DNA from: Alentia gelatinosa
Lineage: Eukaryota; Annelida; Polychaeta; Phyllodocida; Polynoidae
Reading direction: 5' to 3'
Length of the DNA: 64,000 nt
NCBI GenBank assembly: GCA_950022655.1
Contig: OX465583.1
Span: 11,369,298 to 11,433,297 of the forward strand
Part shown: in pieces, positions 11,471-22,515 of the stretch
Layout of the letters: the number at the start of each line of letters is the position of its first letter
Numbering within the stretch: the first letter of the stretch is position 1
Translations under genes and position numbers: made by a program
The notes under the pieces: model-generated
Database searches by the model: none
Told to the model about the DNA's origin: nothing
Seen by the model: the letters and a program-made list of their open reading frames with translations, nothing else

Positions 11471-12040
11471 TTTGCTGCATTTATTATCCATCTTTTCGAA
11501 TAAATGAAACCGAAATAATTGCCATATCAAGGGGATAACAATAGGGACTATTTCTTTGATCTTTAGCAAAAGGGACTATTTTCCCTGTATACCATGGTTT
11601 TGAGGCCGTATACCACAGGTTTGACTCCGTATACCACAGTTATGGTATCTGACAGGTTTTATAGAATGGGTAGTGGTTTACTGAGTCCCCATACATTTTC
11701 AATGGGGGCTTTGTATACGATGGATGATAAAAGAGAATACGATGCAATCGCTGCACGATACACTGGTATCATAAAAGCATTACGCTCATACACTCAGTCA
11801 CCCAATGCTAAAGAATGTGTTGAGAAGTCTATGTTTGGCTGCAGGAATTGCATGACCAAGTAGATAAGGTGTGAAGCCAGCCTATGGAAAAATGGCTTGG
11901 CTGGAGCAATGGGCCGGGCAGCCTCAAGCCAAATACATTCCTCCCACGACGCGCCCGCCTCCCAGAAACAGGCAAAGCGACAAAGCACCATGTCTGGAAC
12001 TTCCTGCCTCACCTTTAATGCTGACTCAGGCTGCACATAA
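11471..12040. other. Anonymous DNA
   Basis: A small local repeat (ccgtataccacaggttt type, 11590-11650) is present. No gene is recognised. Confidence 0.35.
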
Positions 12041-12047
12041 AGCCATT

Positions 12048-12292
12048 TATCCTACCCCTAATAAAAATCGTCAATAGGCATAACATAGGCAAATTTTATG
12101 CGGCATGCCATGACATAAAGTGCGATTTATGCCTCTAGGGGCATAACAAAATCGACCAATCAGCAACCAGATTGTGAGCTGCTCCGAAAAAAGTTCCGGT
12201 TGGACTCAAACGTTCCAGTTGGACTTTGGTTGGTCGTTCAATCGATATTGATATTTTAGTAATCCAAAGGGGTAGAGACGGGGTAGGATACT
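12048..12292. mobile_element. TTTATCCTACCCC family element
   Basis: The left end is tttatcctacccctaataaa and the right end is the inverted ggggtaggata. Inner text includes ataggcataacat and tgcctctaggggcata. No coding capacity. Confidence 0.65.
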
Positions 12293-12299
12293 AGATCCC

Positions 12300-13765
12300 A
12301 CCTGCCGACAAAATCGGCTCCGATTTATTGAGTTCTCCTAATAGTCGGTAGGTTGTGACTAACGATCTCATGTCAGTGTCTAAAAATCGGTGAGGGTGCT
12401 TTGTATAGGCCGGTTTCCATTGGCTGACGAAAATGGCGGAGATTTTTTTGAGTCTGTCAGTGGTGCCACTGACTGTTCATCAGTATCGAAAAATCGGTGA
12501 GGGTAGCAGATTTCACTCAGTGACCAACTTGCCACATTGCATAATCTAAGCAGAAAAAGTCATTAGTCATTTCACGAGCTGGGTAACAGGTAATCGATCA
12601 ATGGAAATTGGCCTTAGGCCTTGTTTCTGCTGCATTTGACAGGTCTATACTGACAGAAGTCGTTCGGTAGTGGCCTTATTGTAATAACTATGCGCAATTA
12701 ATTGGTGGCCATTATTTTGCATGCCTGTTTCCATTCACCAATCTGGCATCGGTGGTTCCTGACTGCAGATCGGTGGTGAATAAGGCCCGTTTCCATTGAC
12801 CGATCTCCCGTCTCTGATATACAGTCAGGAACCACAGACAGACTTTTGGCATTGCTGACCCAAAATCTGTCAATGGAAACAACCCAGCTTGTGAAATCAC
12901 CCACGACTTTTTCTGATTAGATTATGCCATGTGGCACCACCCACTACTGTGTGGAAGCATGGTCACTGAGTGAAATCTGCTATCCTCACCAATGTTTTGA
13001 TACTGACACCCACTTGGGTGCACCACCGAAGACTTTATCGGTAACTCAAAAAATCTCCACTGTTTTTGTTAGCCAATGGAAACAGGCCTTACGCCTTGTT
13101 TCTGCTGCATTTGACAGGTCCATACCTACAGAAGTCATTCAGTGGTGGCCTCATTGCATAATCTATACACAATTAATTGGTAAACACTATTCTCCATGCC
13201 TGTTTCCACTCACCGATCTGGCTTCGGTGGTTCCCGACTGCAGATCGGTTGCGAAAAGTCGGTCAATAGGCCTGTTTCAATTTGCCGATATCCCATCACT
13301 GATCTACAGTGGGGAACCAAACACAGACTTTTGGCACTGCTGACCCAAAATCTGTCAATGGAAATGACACAGCTTGTGAAATGAACCACAACGTTTTCTG
13401 CTGAGATTATACAATATGGCACCACTAACCACTGTGTGGAAGCATGGTCACTGAGTGAAATCTACTATCCTCACCAATTTTTCGATATTGACACGAAGTT
13501 TGTGGCACCACCAACAGACTTTCTCGGTAACTCAAAAAATCTCTGCTGTTTTTGTTAGCCAATGGAAACAGGCCTTATACCTTTTTTCTGCTGCATTTGA
13601 CAGGGCCATACCCACAGAAGTCGTTCAGTGGTGGCCTCATTGCATAATCTATGCACAATTAATCGGTGAGCACTTCTCTGCATGTCTGTTTCCATTCACT
13701 GATCTCGCGTCAGTGGTGCCCGACTGCAGATCGGTAGCGAATAGTCAGCCAATGTAAACGAACTT
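12300..13765. repeat. Tandem array, period about 480 bp ('gtttccattgaccgatct')
   Basis: The anchor ttctgctgcatttgacagg recurs near 12628, 13099 and 13587, and other phrases (cagatcggt, tgcataatctatgcacaatt, gaagtcgttcagtggtggcc) repeat at the same spacing. Related single copies lie at 16510-16740, 17020-17450 and 54365-54760. Each unit contains both orientations of the 'gtttccattgnccgat' phrase, so the units are themselves inverted-repeat elements. Confidence 0.7.
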
Positions 13766-14069
13766 TATGACCAAAGCCAGGATGCCATCAGTGCCTCTAC
13801 CATTAATTCAGGGCTGACCAGCATGTCCAACTACAGCCTGAGAAAATCACGCTGATGCATTCCCAGCTCTTCCTGCCACTTACACCTTGACTGGGGCCCA
13901 TGGGAGGCCTCTCCCCACCAACAACCCCACAACCTCACCGTCCCTCTGAGGGCAGTCCCCTACGTGGGGCTCGCCAGTCGAGTGTAGGACACTATGTTCC
14001 GCAGCCATCACGCCACCACCAATATGCCATATTAGACGAGGCTAACAGTCGTACTTAACTCGGACTAGA
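13766..14069. other. Anonymous GC-richer DNA
   Basis: No motif or long open frame is recognised. Confidence 0.35.
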
Positions 14070-14285
14070 GTGGAATTTATACGGTAGGATTTATGTACCT
14101 CACATGGTCCAAAATCTCATGAGATTCTGTTCCTTGTTAAGTGGAATTCACACGGTGGGATTCATGTACCTCACATGGTCCAAAATCCCATGAGATTCTG
14201 TTCCTTGTTAAGTGGAATTCACACGGTGGGATTCATGTACCTCACAGGGTTCATGAATCTCACCATGTGAATTCCATTCTATCGG
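14070..14285 (+). repeat. MITE family 2 ends as a 71-bp tandem, 3 copies
   Basis: Starts of gtggaatt at 14070, 14141 and 14212 give an exact 71-bp period. Each unit carries the family 2 terminus and the cccatgagattctgttcct interior. An end of a MITE has been amplified in tandem. Confidence 0.8.
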
Positions 14286-14289
14286 CCTC

Positions 14290-15290
14290 GTGAAGTTCGA
14301 CCACTAACCACACCTTGCGTACGGCTCTCATACTCGAGCGATCAAACAGTAATTCTATATTACAGTTTCATGCTACAATGTAATGTTCGTCTCCGCATCG
14401 ACTGATAATTTATCATTTTTGGATTTATGATATCTTTAATGTATTTTTAGCTTAAGTTTTAGCGATTGCATTACCTTACTTTGCTTATTTTATCTTTTTA
14501 AATGTCAGAATGCGTTCCGACACACTATGACACAGGAATTTCCGACATTCCGACACACCAACGTTGCAGTAATTCAGTTTTGTACTCTGACATTCTACAA
14601 AACCGTTTTTTAACATTCTGAAAAGGCCATGATGCAGTAATTTTAAAGCTATGCCGTAGTCATTTCGGAGCCATGTCGCAAGAATTGGGTGCTCGGCTTT
14701 AGAATACATCTGGGCCGTTTCATAATATAGGATCCTACATGTAAACCCTATTCTGTATGCCATAGAGACCCAGGGAGAGTGCTGGTCAACTTTATTCAAC
14801 ACATATAGACGACCTTAAGCGCTGATTCCACCGAGCACCCAAAACTTACCGAAGTGGAGTTCGGGAAAAGTCGAGAAATATCGTATCAGCAGAGCTGGCG
14901 GTGGAAGCGCGCACTATCTTCTGGTAACTGTTTCGCATATCTCTTTGTTTGTTGGGAGGCCCTGCGATGAAAAACAGCCTATTATAAGACTGACGCAATC
15001 GGCCACTTTATTTGATGCAACTGGATTTACTAATACTCTGTACTACCTATGTGTATGTTTTAGCATCAATAAAGAAAATTTTGAAAAAAAAACAAAAAGA
15101 TTTCAGGCGCTAATGCGATTTATCATGGAAGAAAATTCTTCATTTAAGATATATTCTTTGATATATTCCAAAGAGATCAGAAACTGTCTGATACATTATG
15201 GATGCCTGTGTTTTCAAACTTAAACATTATCAAACGCTAAACCTTGTACGAGATACTAATGAGGCCCCTGATTTGACTGCACTGATTGTT
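14290..15290. repeat. Dispersed repeat fragments, otherwise anonymous
   Basis: The segment at 14700-14815 (agagacccagggagagtgct..caactttattcaacac) is repeated at 33660-33750. The phrase ccttgtacgaga near 15240 recurs near 33800 and 57220. A minus-strand open frame at 14485-14802 lies over this repeat and has no recognised motif. Confidence 0.45.
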
Positions 15291-15374
15291 CTTGATAATG
15301 AGGTCTTCTTGTGATGAACACAAAGCGAAATAATACACAAACTGAAGCACGACGCCGGAGCCCACTGACCTTAT

Positions 15375-16185
15375 AGGCCATTTTCCACTGGCGGCTCCGA
15401 CTAATAGACCTTTTTTCGGTTGGCTGGTGTCGCACGTTATCTGCCTAGTTACGCCATGTCTGAACCCAAACATACCCCTGGCAACGTATACTTTAACATT
15501 GTATCCCTAAGTAAATATGCGTAATACGTTTATAATATAACGTTCACAGAGTAATTCACGAAGCAAAACTTCATGAATTACTCTGCGGTCAAACTCAGTG
15601 GAGTACGGACCAAGTTTTTTTCATCTCGTGTGTTTCCTTCTAACGCCATGTTTGAAGCCAAACATACCCCTAGCAACGTATACTTTAACATTGTATCCCT
15701 AAGTAAATATGCGTTATACGTTTATAATATTTATGCACACCATTTTCATTGAAATAAGAGCGATTGCATCGTATTCTATGGCATTCCAGCTCTAATTTGA
15801 TGCATCATACATCCATATCACCTCGATGATACTATAGGTATTCCTTAGATAACACAGGGACACCAAGACTGCATACACACGAATACATTGACAGGCCTAG
15901 CTATAATATGCTTATCTTTTTCCGAGTTAAAACCAAGATAATTATCAACTATAAAGTTTAGACAGCTCAGACTCATTGATACAATACCCTCGTTTGCTCC
16001 AACAATTTAATCTGTCAAAAAACACCACTCCTGTAATCAAACCCACCTTTCAAACTCTAGCTGTGAATGCTGCATATCTCTATGTGCATGAGGGCGGACT
16101 CGGCCATGTTTGTCCGAGCGGCCGCGTAACTAGACAGTGGGGCGTTAGGCGGCGCTGAACGGCAACACCTGTATAGTCCGTTCAC
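15375..16185 (+). repeat. Dispersed repeat with tandem duplication and inserted palindrome
   Basis: The blocks gccaaacatacccctggcaa and ggccgcgtaactagacagtg match 29905-30480 in the same order. Here the first block occurs twice (15460-15540 and 15645-15730), separated by a palindrome at about 15547-15586 (gagtaattcacgaag arms). That palindrome and its right flank recur at 16918-17015. Confidence 0.65.
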
Positions 16186-16509
16186 GCACCGTGCCGCCTC
16201 CGGGTTACGGTACGTGAAGGTCTAACAGAGCATGGCTCTGACTGGCCAGCCACCTTTAGTGAGAGGAATTGTAGGGTTGGCTGTTCTATTTATAGGATCA
16301 GTTTGACAAGAGGGATACTGTATCATATTGCTGGTTACTGGATCGCAATACACACAAGGTTAGAACCAGCGATCCGCCATTTTCCAGGTGCATGTTGGGA
16401 AGAAGGTAGGAATTCCCACCTTAAAATGGCAGCACAAAACAGTCCCAGTATGAGAGCCTGTGCGCCCTGGCCCTGGCGACAACGGACTGTACTAGAGTCT
16501 AACACCTGT
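16186..16509. other. Anonymous DNA
   Basis: No gene or clear repeat is recognised. Confidence 0.3.
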
Positions 16510-17455
16510 ATTGAGTTCTCCTAGAAGTCGGTCGGTGGTGGCCAACGACTGGATGTCGGTGTCTATAAATCAATGAGGGTACTGTGTATGCCTTGTTTCC
16601 GCCGAATTTGACAAGTTCATACTGATGGAACTGTCCTCCAAACACAGTACCCAGCATCAACAATTTCAAACCCCTTTGATTCTGTCAGGCGTTGACCAAG
16701 TCGGTCACTGGTGGACTCATTAAGCAAATACAGATCTGAGCATTTTCTCACCTCGTATTTTTCTCCTTAGGCTTAACATTAGGAACTCATACTCCACGGC
16801 TGTGAATGTAATGTACTCAATACCGAATGGCTAATTGGGTGATTTATTTTACTAATTAATAATGAAATCAGAAACACACTCGATGAAAATAACTTAGTCT
16901 GCACTCTACCTCGTTTGACCGCAGAGTAATTCAAGAAGCGAAACTTCGTGAATTACTCTGCGGTCAAACTCAGTGGAGTACGGACCAAGTTATTTTCATC
17001 TCGTATGTTTCCTTCTAACAATTTATCGGGGAACACTTCTCTGCATGCCTGTTTCCATTCACCGATCTGACGTCAGTATACCCTAAACATCGTCCGGTGA
17101 TTCCCGACTGCAGATCAGTGGTGAAAAGTCGGCCAGCGGAAAATCCCTTTAAAGGCCCGTTTCCATTGGCTGACGAAAATGGCGGAGAAACCCAGAAAGT
17201 CTGTCGTTGGTGCCACTGACTGTGTGTCGGTATTGAAAAATCGGTGATGGTAGTAGATTTCACTCAGTGACCAAGCTTTCATTCAGTGTTAACTGGTGCG
17301 CCATTGCATAATCTAAGCAGAAAAAGTTGTTGGTCATTTCATGAGCTGTGTCATTTCCATTGACGGCTTTTCGGTCAGCAGTGCCAAAAGTCTGTTGGTG
17401 GTTCCTGACTGTAGATCGGTGATGGGAAATCGGCCAATGGAAACGGGCTTTATTG
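16510..17455. repeat. Single units of the 'gtttccattg' family plus a palindrome
   Basis: Family phrases occur at 16525-16740 and 17020-17450. Between them, 16918-16962 is a hairpin (gcagagtaattcaagaagcg / inverted) whose right flank (tcaaactcagtggagtacgg) is identical to that of the hairpin at 15547-15640. Confidence 0.6.
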
Positions 17456-18430
17456 ATGGCTTATACTGTCTTAACAAACAGAGTTAAATATCATCAAACG
17501 ATAACCTTATGTGAGGTATAGGAAAAGGTATTCATATGCGATGCAAACAGCCAATGGAAACAGGCCTTTTATTTTAGCCTGGAATAAGGCTTAACATAAG
17601 GAACTCGTTCCCAACAGGCTTGCGAGTACGGTAGCTGATTCTCAACGGGTGATAAACAGATACATACTTCCAGGCTAAGATAAAATCAGAAACATTTTCA
17701 TGCTTGGTCTGAGTCCCCATTCACCATCTCGTTTGGAGTGCCTCAGAATATTAACTCAGCTATCACCTCGTTCATATTACTGCGCACTCCAAACTCGATG
17801 GCGAACGAGGACGCACGCCAAACACTCATCAGTTTCTTTCTTAATCCAATAGAAACAGGCCTTATCCCAAATGGCAACACTTCACCTACCACACTAAAGT
17901 CTCACACCTCAGGAGGTGTTATAGGTCAGACCCACACCCTTCACACCCTTCACACCTCAAACACTGTGATATGGTGCCCAGAGGTCGTCTGACCTCAGAG
18001 ACGTGTGCGTCAGTCACAGCGCTGGGGAACATTGTCTTCTGTAAAAGCCAAAGCCGACGGCAGTGCCCTCTATTGACCGGTATACAGAGGACACGGCGTC
18101 CCCAGTACTTCATCCTGCCAATAGGATGGCTCGACACATCCACTCCTTGTCCACCCCACCGCTCTGTGGCCTCCCCTACTATAGCCCCCTGGCTGGGAGA
18201 CAATCCACTGGTTTAATCCAATCAGGCAGAAGACGGTAAAGCTGTAGTTGTTGGGTAGTTTAACGTACAATATGTTCTATTAGACTTACTTTGGGTTTAA
18301 AGGTGATCGAATCTATGTGATGATTTTAGGTAGAAATCACACCACTACACATTTACCGAGGTGAGAGTTTTTTTAGATCCCACACCTCATAGATTTAGTA
18401 TGAGAACGATTGACCTTTGATATAGCAGTA
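17456..18430. other. Anonymous DNA
   Basis: Some weak repeat traces (aatggaaacaggcctt) occur near 17550 and 17850. Overlapping open frames on both strands at 17919-18216 show no motif or splice context that I can support. Confidence 0.35.
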
Positions 18431-18435
18431 AAGGC

Positions 18436-18735
18436 CTTTCTCCACTGTGCGACTGGCGAAGCTTGCGATCCGGTACCTCCAGTCTGAGACTGGAGGTACC
18501 GGCTTGGCGTACCGCATGTACCTCGGATCGCAAGGTAACATCGATTCTGTGTGGAGACTACACCGCTCGCGACTGGAGCGCTTGCGATCCTAGGTACATA
18601 GGGTATGCACAGTCTAAGACTGGGCAGACCAAATATCAAACATGTTTGATATTTAAAAACGCTTGCGATCCGGGGTACATGCGGTACCTCCAGTCTGAGA
18701 CTGGGCGTACCTGGTACGCCCAGTCTCAGACTATA
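18436..18735. mobile_element. CAGTCT-palindrome element with four palindromic units
   Basis: A perfect 29-bp palindrome lies at 18472-18500 (ggtacctccagtct..). Further units lie at 18603-18632, 18688-18716 and 18713-18735. A separate palindrome, aatatcaaacatgtttgatatt, is at 18630-18655. The spacer tgcgatcc recurs between units. The copy at 52025-52570 has the same modules in a different order and orientation. Confidence 0.75.
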
Positions 18736-19027
18736 GAGGAAACCCATGAAAATTTAGGGTCTGAGCCCGTATCCCATCGAGTTTGAATCACGTAGTAATT
18801 CACAAGGCGAAGCCGAGTGAATTACTACGTGGTTCAAATGAGATGGGATCGAGCTCTGACCCTAAACTTGAATGGGTTTCTGAATTTATCTCACCCTTAA
18901 TATTGACTAATGGGCTAACATTTGTGACATTATCCCCCATTGGATATTTTTCATAAATATCTAATAGGCATTAGATACGAGTTCCCAATGTTAAGTCTAT
19001 GGAGAAAAAATATCTGGGGTGAGATAA
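18736..19027. mobile_element. Foldback element: 75-bp-arm palindrome plus TTTATCTCACCC tail
   Basis: The arms run from gaaacccatgaaaatttagg to aaacttgaatgggtttc. The apex at 18801-18819 has core ggcgaagcc (18806-18814). The right tail, 18886-19027, is bounded by tttatctcaccc and inverted ggggtgagata. The same palindrome-plus-tail arrangement occurs inverted at 49866-50160 and, decayed, at 61890-62070. Confidence 0.8.
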
Positions 19028-19049
19028 TATAGAGAAACAGGCTTACTAT

Positions 19050-19165
19050 TTCCGTACGGATAAAATACGCGGTAAAATCGGCGATCAGATGAACCTCTGC
19101 CTCCGGCATCGGTTCATCTGATCGCCGATTTTACCGCGTATTTTATCCGTACGGAGACAGTCAGC
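19050..19165. mobile_element. Palindrome, about 50-bp arms (gatcagatgaacc tip)
   Basis: Arms from the ccgtacggataaaatacgcg region pair with their complement. The apex 19091-19115, read on the minus strand, is ACCGATGCC-GGA-GGCAGAGGT: paired except for two adjacent G.A mismatches, with a GGA loop. Copies with the same outer arms lie at 46755-46890; a diverged one is at 49505-49650. Confidence 0.8.
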
Positions 19166-19167
19166 CT

Positions 19168-19365
19168 GTTTTTCTATTATTATATACCTTAAAATATCCG
19201 ATTTCTAACCTTGCTTCTGGGGGAAATTTTGGATTTCGCCGCTGTACATGCCCCATACGCCACATACATACCCCGTACGTCACCTAGGTGTCGTACGGAT
19301 ATACATACGACATGGGTAGGAGCGGGCCGTATGTGTAGGATATACTACCACAGGTATATAATAAT
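19168..19365. mobile_element. 'attatataccttaaaatatcc' element
   Basis: The unit from attatataccttaaaatatc to ccacaggtatataataatgg includes ggatttcgccgctgtacatg and a palindromic GTACG-rich block. Copies: 49655-49850 (same orientation), 60495-60720 (reversed), and partial reversed copies at 46262-46365 and 46636-46745. It lies next to the 19050-19165 type of palindrome in most of these places. Confidence 0.7.
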
Positions 19366-19390
19366 GGAGGGAAACTTGCTGTCTCCACTA

Positions 19391-19450
19391 AAGGTACGCC
19401 CAGTCTGAGACTGGACGTACCTTTGTACCTAGAATCGCAGAGTGGAGACA
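19391..19450. mobile_element. Short CAGTCT-palindrome copy
   Basis: The unit ggtacgcccagtctgagact at 19395-19423 is flanked by ctgtctccactaa and its inverse agtggagacagggctt, which suggests a minimal element of about 80 bp. Confidence 0.6.
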
Positions 19451-19494
19451 GGGCTTTAGTATAACACTGCTGGGGTGAAGGAGAAGAGCAGCTG

Positions 19495-19572
19495 CCGTGG
19501 GACTTGGACGCACAAAGTCATATAACCTTAAGGTTACAGATCCAGTGCCTTAATCACTGAGCTAATCAAAGC
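19495..19572 (-). repeat. tRNA-like (SINE-type) relic
   Basis: On the minus strand the sequence holds an A-box-like ttagctcagtgattaaggc and, about 45 bases on, a B-box-like gtccaagtccc. The arms do not fold into a proper cloverleaf. It is a tRNA pseudogene or tRNA-derived SINE head, not a confident functional tRNA. Confidence 0.4.
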
Positions 19573-19760
19573 CGGGGACACACCAAGCGAGAAACACAGC
19601 GATTCTCAGAACCGGAAAACACAAAATGACGTGTTTGTGAGCCATCATTTCATATTTCACCTGATTATTACTTCTGAGATGCTAAATTATCGGTGGGAGA
19701 TATTCCCATGAAATATTTTTTGTTGGCGATTCTGGAAAACGCTATGTTTCTCGCTCGGAA
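19571..19760. mobile_element. MITE family 3, copy 2
   Basis: The left end ggggacacaccaagcgagaa matches the family. The right end stops early at tttctcgctcgg. The inner text tgagccatcatttcatattt matches the copy at 8765-8983. Confidence 0.75.
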
Positions 19761-19784
19761 TATTTCCGAATAAAGGATAAAGGC

Positions 19785-19925
19785 GAATAGATATGATAAA
19801 GAATGACGTCAGACAAAAGCGGTTGTATGCGCCTTGTCTAGAGTTGAATCTGCGCAATTTTCTCGCATGTGCTCGGATATTACGACGCGTCAACTTCTCG
19901 GAACATACGACCGCTTGTATCTGAA
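19785..19925. mobile_element. Long imperfect palindrome (tip CGAGC-N4-GCGAG)
   Basis: The arms span acgtcagacaaaagcggttg to its imperfect complement near 19920. The apex at 19862-19875, read on the minus strand, is CGAGCACATGCGAG, the same tip design as at 11400-11413 although the arms differ. Confidence 0.65.
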
Positions 19926-20510
19926 ACAAGTCAATATTGTGCATGTACTGAAGCTTCCCAATATTCTCAAGAATCTTATTGTCGATATTTTAAATGGGTA
20001 AAGATGTGACACTATCAGAAAATGTGATATAGAATCAGAATATCACTGTCTTTGTTTCTACATGTACGTTTTGTATACAATAATGGCAGTTACTAAAATG
20101 ACAACCAAAGTGTATTGTATAACTGCTTTATAGAATATTCAACTATTTTCTTTTCAGGCTTATTCATAATTCTTTTAGAGGACATCCTAAAGCCTTTACA
20201 TATAAAGAAGATGAAATCTCAAAGACATGCACTTACTCTACTATTATCTTTTAGCAATGTCCCTTTGTGCACATAGCTCGAGGTACATGTAAACTGTCTT
20301 CCTGATAATGATTTTGTATTTTCGCCGATATTATTGAGGAAATATTGTGGGTACACCAACCAAGTTTAGCGATACAGCCCTTCTTCCATTCAGGCCCTAT
20401 ACGTAAGTAGCTCGTCACTGGATGTTCCTCAAACAAACCTAGCCCCTGCACTCCTCATTCTAATGGCGGCTGTCGAGCTGAATGGGCAGTGGGTACCTTT
20501 TTCTTTTGGA
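19926..20510. other. Anonymous DNA
   Basis: No gene or repeat boundary is recognised. Confidence 0.35.
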
Positions 20511-20517
20511 AGTCTTT

Positions 20518-20592
20518 TGTATGACCCGACCAGGATTTGAACCCCCGACCTCCCATGCTCCAGGTGAACACCCTACTATTAAGCTACTGGTC
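20518..20592 (-). repeat. tRNA-like relic with consensus B box
   Basis: The minus strand contains tagcttaatagtaggg (A-box-like) and ggttcaaatcc (a good match to the Pol III B box). The T-stem pairs only partly and no matching acceptor stem is seen, so I call this a pseudogene or SINE fragment. Confidence 0.45.
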
Positions 20593-20661
20593 TTGGTAAA
20601 TAATGATAATAATGATAATTATAATAATAGTAATAATGATGATAATAATAATTATTATTAA

Positions 20662-20693
<32 letters not shown>

Positions 20694-20755
20694 CAACAAC
20701 AACAACAACAATAATAGTAATAATGATAATAATAACAATAATGATAATATTGAGG
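20590..20755. repeat. TAA/TGA-rich trinucleotide microsatellite
   Basis: An interrupted (AAT)n/(GAT)n/(AAC)n array. It yields low-complexity Ile/Tyr-rich open frames on both strands, none of which is a gene. Confidence 0.9.
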
Positions 20756-21326
20756 CAGAAGATCGACGGAGACAGAAAAACGTTTAACCAAATATAGATA
20801 AGCTGAAAAAATACTTTCATCTTTACTGCTACAGTTTGCCCGATATAAACAGTATTCGTTCCCCTATTTTTGCACACAAAAAAATTATCTGTGCTCGTCT
20901 CCGGTTGTTGAGTCAACTTCTTTTACTGGGATTCTGACATTTTTATTTTTTGGTCGCCTTACACGACGAAGCCCACGTTAACACATCCATGGTTCGTACT
21001 GCTGCATGTGACTGACATTGAGGCAGCACTTCACGTACATTAAGCAGGCCTCTCACTGTTCAACGCCCACTGGTTCCCCGCTGTGTTCCGCTATGCCCCC
21101 ACAGTGATACTGTTAACGAACATCTAGTCTCTCCCAGATCTACTTCCTCTTTTACAACTTCTCCACTGGAATGATCCTGATAGGTGATGACAGAGTAAAT
21201 CGCATTAAAGTGGGAGACTTAGGCCTCGCGTCCGCCTTGAAAATGTGTCTGTGCTAACAATCGTTGACCCCAAAGCACTCGCTTTGTTTCCACCTGACAA
21301 CCGATTATGTGTTCCAAGTGTACGAT
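20756..21326. other. Anonymous DNA
   Basis: No gene is recognised. 21255-21325 repeats text from 7140-7200. Confidence 0.35.
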
Positions 21327-21425
21327 AAGGCCTGGCGTCCATCTACTACGATAGAAATTTAGACCTACCGATATGGTTCCGAGACAAAAAGCAAATATCG
21401 GAGACATATCGGGAAGCTGAACACC
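21327..21425 (-). mobile_element. MITE family 1, truncated copy
   Basis: The end aggcctggcgtccatctact and the adjoining atagaaatttagacctaccg are intact. The remainder is replaced by unrelated sequence. Confidence 0.65.
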
Positions 21426-21429
21426 TTTT

Positions 21430-22090
21430 TGACAACCCACTTCACCACGCATCGTAAGGGGTTGACTGGTGAAAAAAGGTGATCATGGTAGCGATATTCC
21501 ACGATACAACCAGGGCAAAATGGCATATTTTTAGGTGTTATTTTCATTTTTAGATATACGATACATTATGATTCAAGAAATAGTACATCAATAATGTTTA
21601 CCAGTACACATAGAGAAATGAAACGTATGCTTTCTGTACGCTAACACGACCACAACTGCCTAGGGCTGGCTTGAGGCGTGCGTTCGTCGCTCGCCGCTCC
21701 CCCTGTCGTTCGTTTTGTTTTTTGCCTATTGGCTCTCTATCTCATTAATATTCATTAGGGCAGCAGTACACATAGAACCACAAAAAATATTTTTTTCAGG
21801 AACTAAAATCTCTGTTCCAAGTGAAACTAAGAAAGCCTTGATTTGAGTAACTTAAACTTAGAGTCTAGATAACCTACTTCACAACATATTGTAAGGGGTT
21901 GAACGGTTAAAAAAGATGATCATGGTGCCGATTTACCCCACCATACAGTCGGGGCATAAGTGCATATCTTGATGTGTTATTTGCATTTTTAGATATAGAA
22001 TACACTATAATTTAGGAAGTATTGCATCAATATTGTTTACTTGGACACAGAACAACATTTTTTTCAGGCACTAAAAGCTCTGTATAAGGT
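21430..22090 (+). repeat. Direct repeats (about 190 bp) 440 bp apart
   Basis: 21430-21620 and 21870-22065 share gtaaggggttga, aaaaggtgatcatggt, tttttagatatac and catcaataatgtttac. The intervening stretch is anonymous. Confidence 0.65.
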
Positions 22091-22261
22091 TTAATCGAAA
22101 AAAAGGAAATTTGCAAGTCGCAATAAAGCATGGGACTTACACTTTTTTTCGGAGGGAGGGGGAGAGGGTTATCCCTCTTTCAGATGGAATCTCCACATGA
22201 AGTGAGAGAGAAACAGTTTTATTAAAGAAGAAACCAACAAGTATTGGTCAAAGCCGTCGTT

Positions 22262-22515
22262 CTCCACGAGTTTGATGCGGAGTGATGTGAACGAGGCGAC
22301 AGTCGAGTGAATATCACGTAGGGTTCAAACGAGTTGCAGAATGACTCCTTTGACCAAAGCGAGTTGCTTTCTGTATTTATCTCACCCCTGTACACACTAA
22401 AAGAATGGACGACACACAGGATATAGACCATGGAGAAGAGACTCCAATACTTGCAGGGGCATGGAGAACGAGTTCCCAATGCTTAGCCTATGGACTTTTA
22501 TTTCAGGGGTGAGAA
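22262..22515. mobile_element. Decayed foldback plus TTTATCTCACCCC element
   Basis: A degenerate palindrome (gagtttgatgcggagtgatg / inverse) has its tip near 22294-22309, CGAGGCGACAGTCGAG, with CGAG again on both sides. The adjoining 22375-22515 block is bounded by tttatctcacccctg and inverted caggggtgaga. Confidence 0.6.

Noticed and set aside
19495..20592. Two functional tRNA genes
   Set aside because: A- and B-box-like sequences exist, but stems do not pair and acceptor ends do not match, so they were kept only as relics.
20579..20916. Ile/Tyr-rich hydrophobic 'membrane protein' frames
   Set aside because: Low-complexity translation of the TAA/TGA microsatellite.
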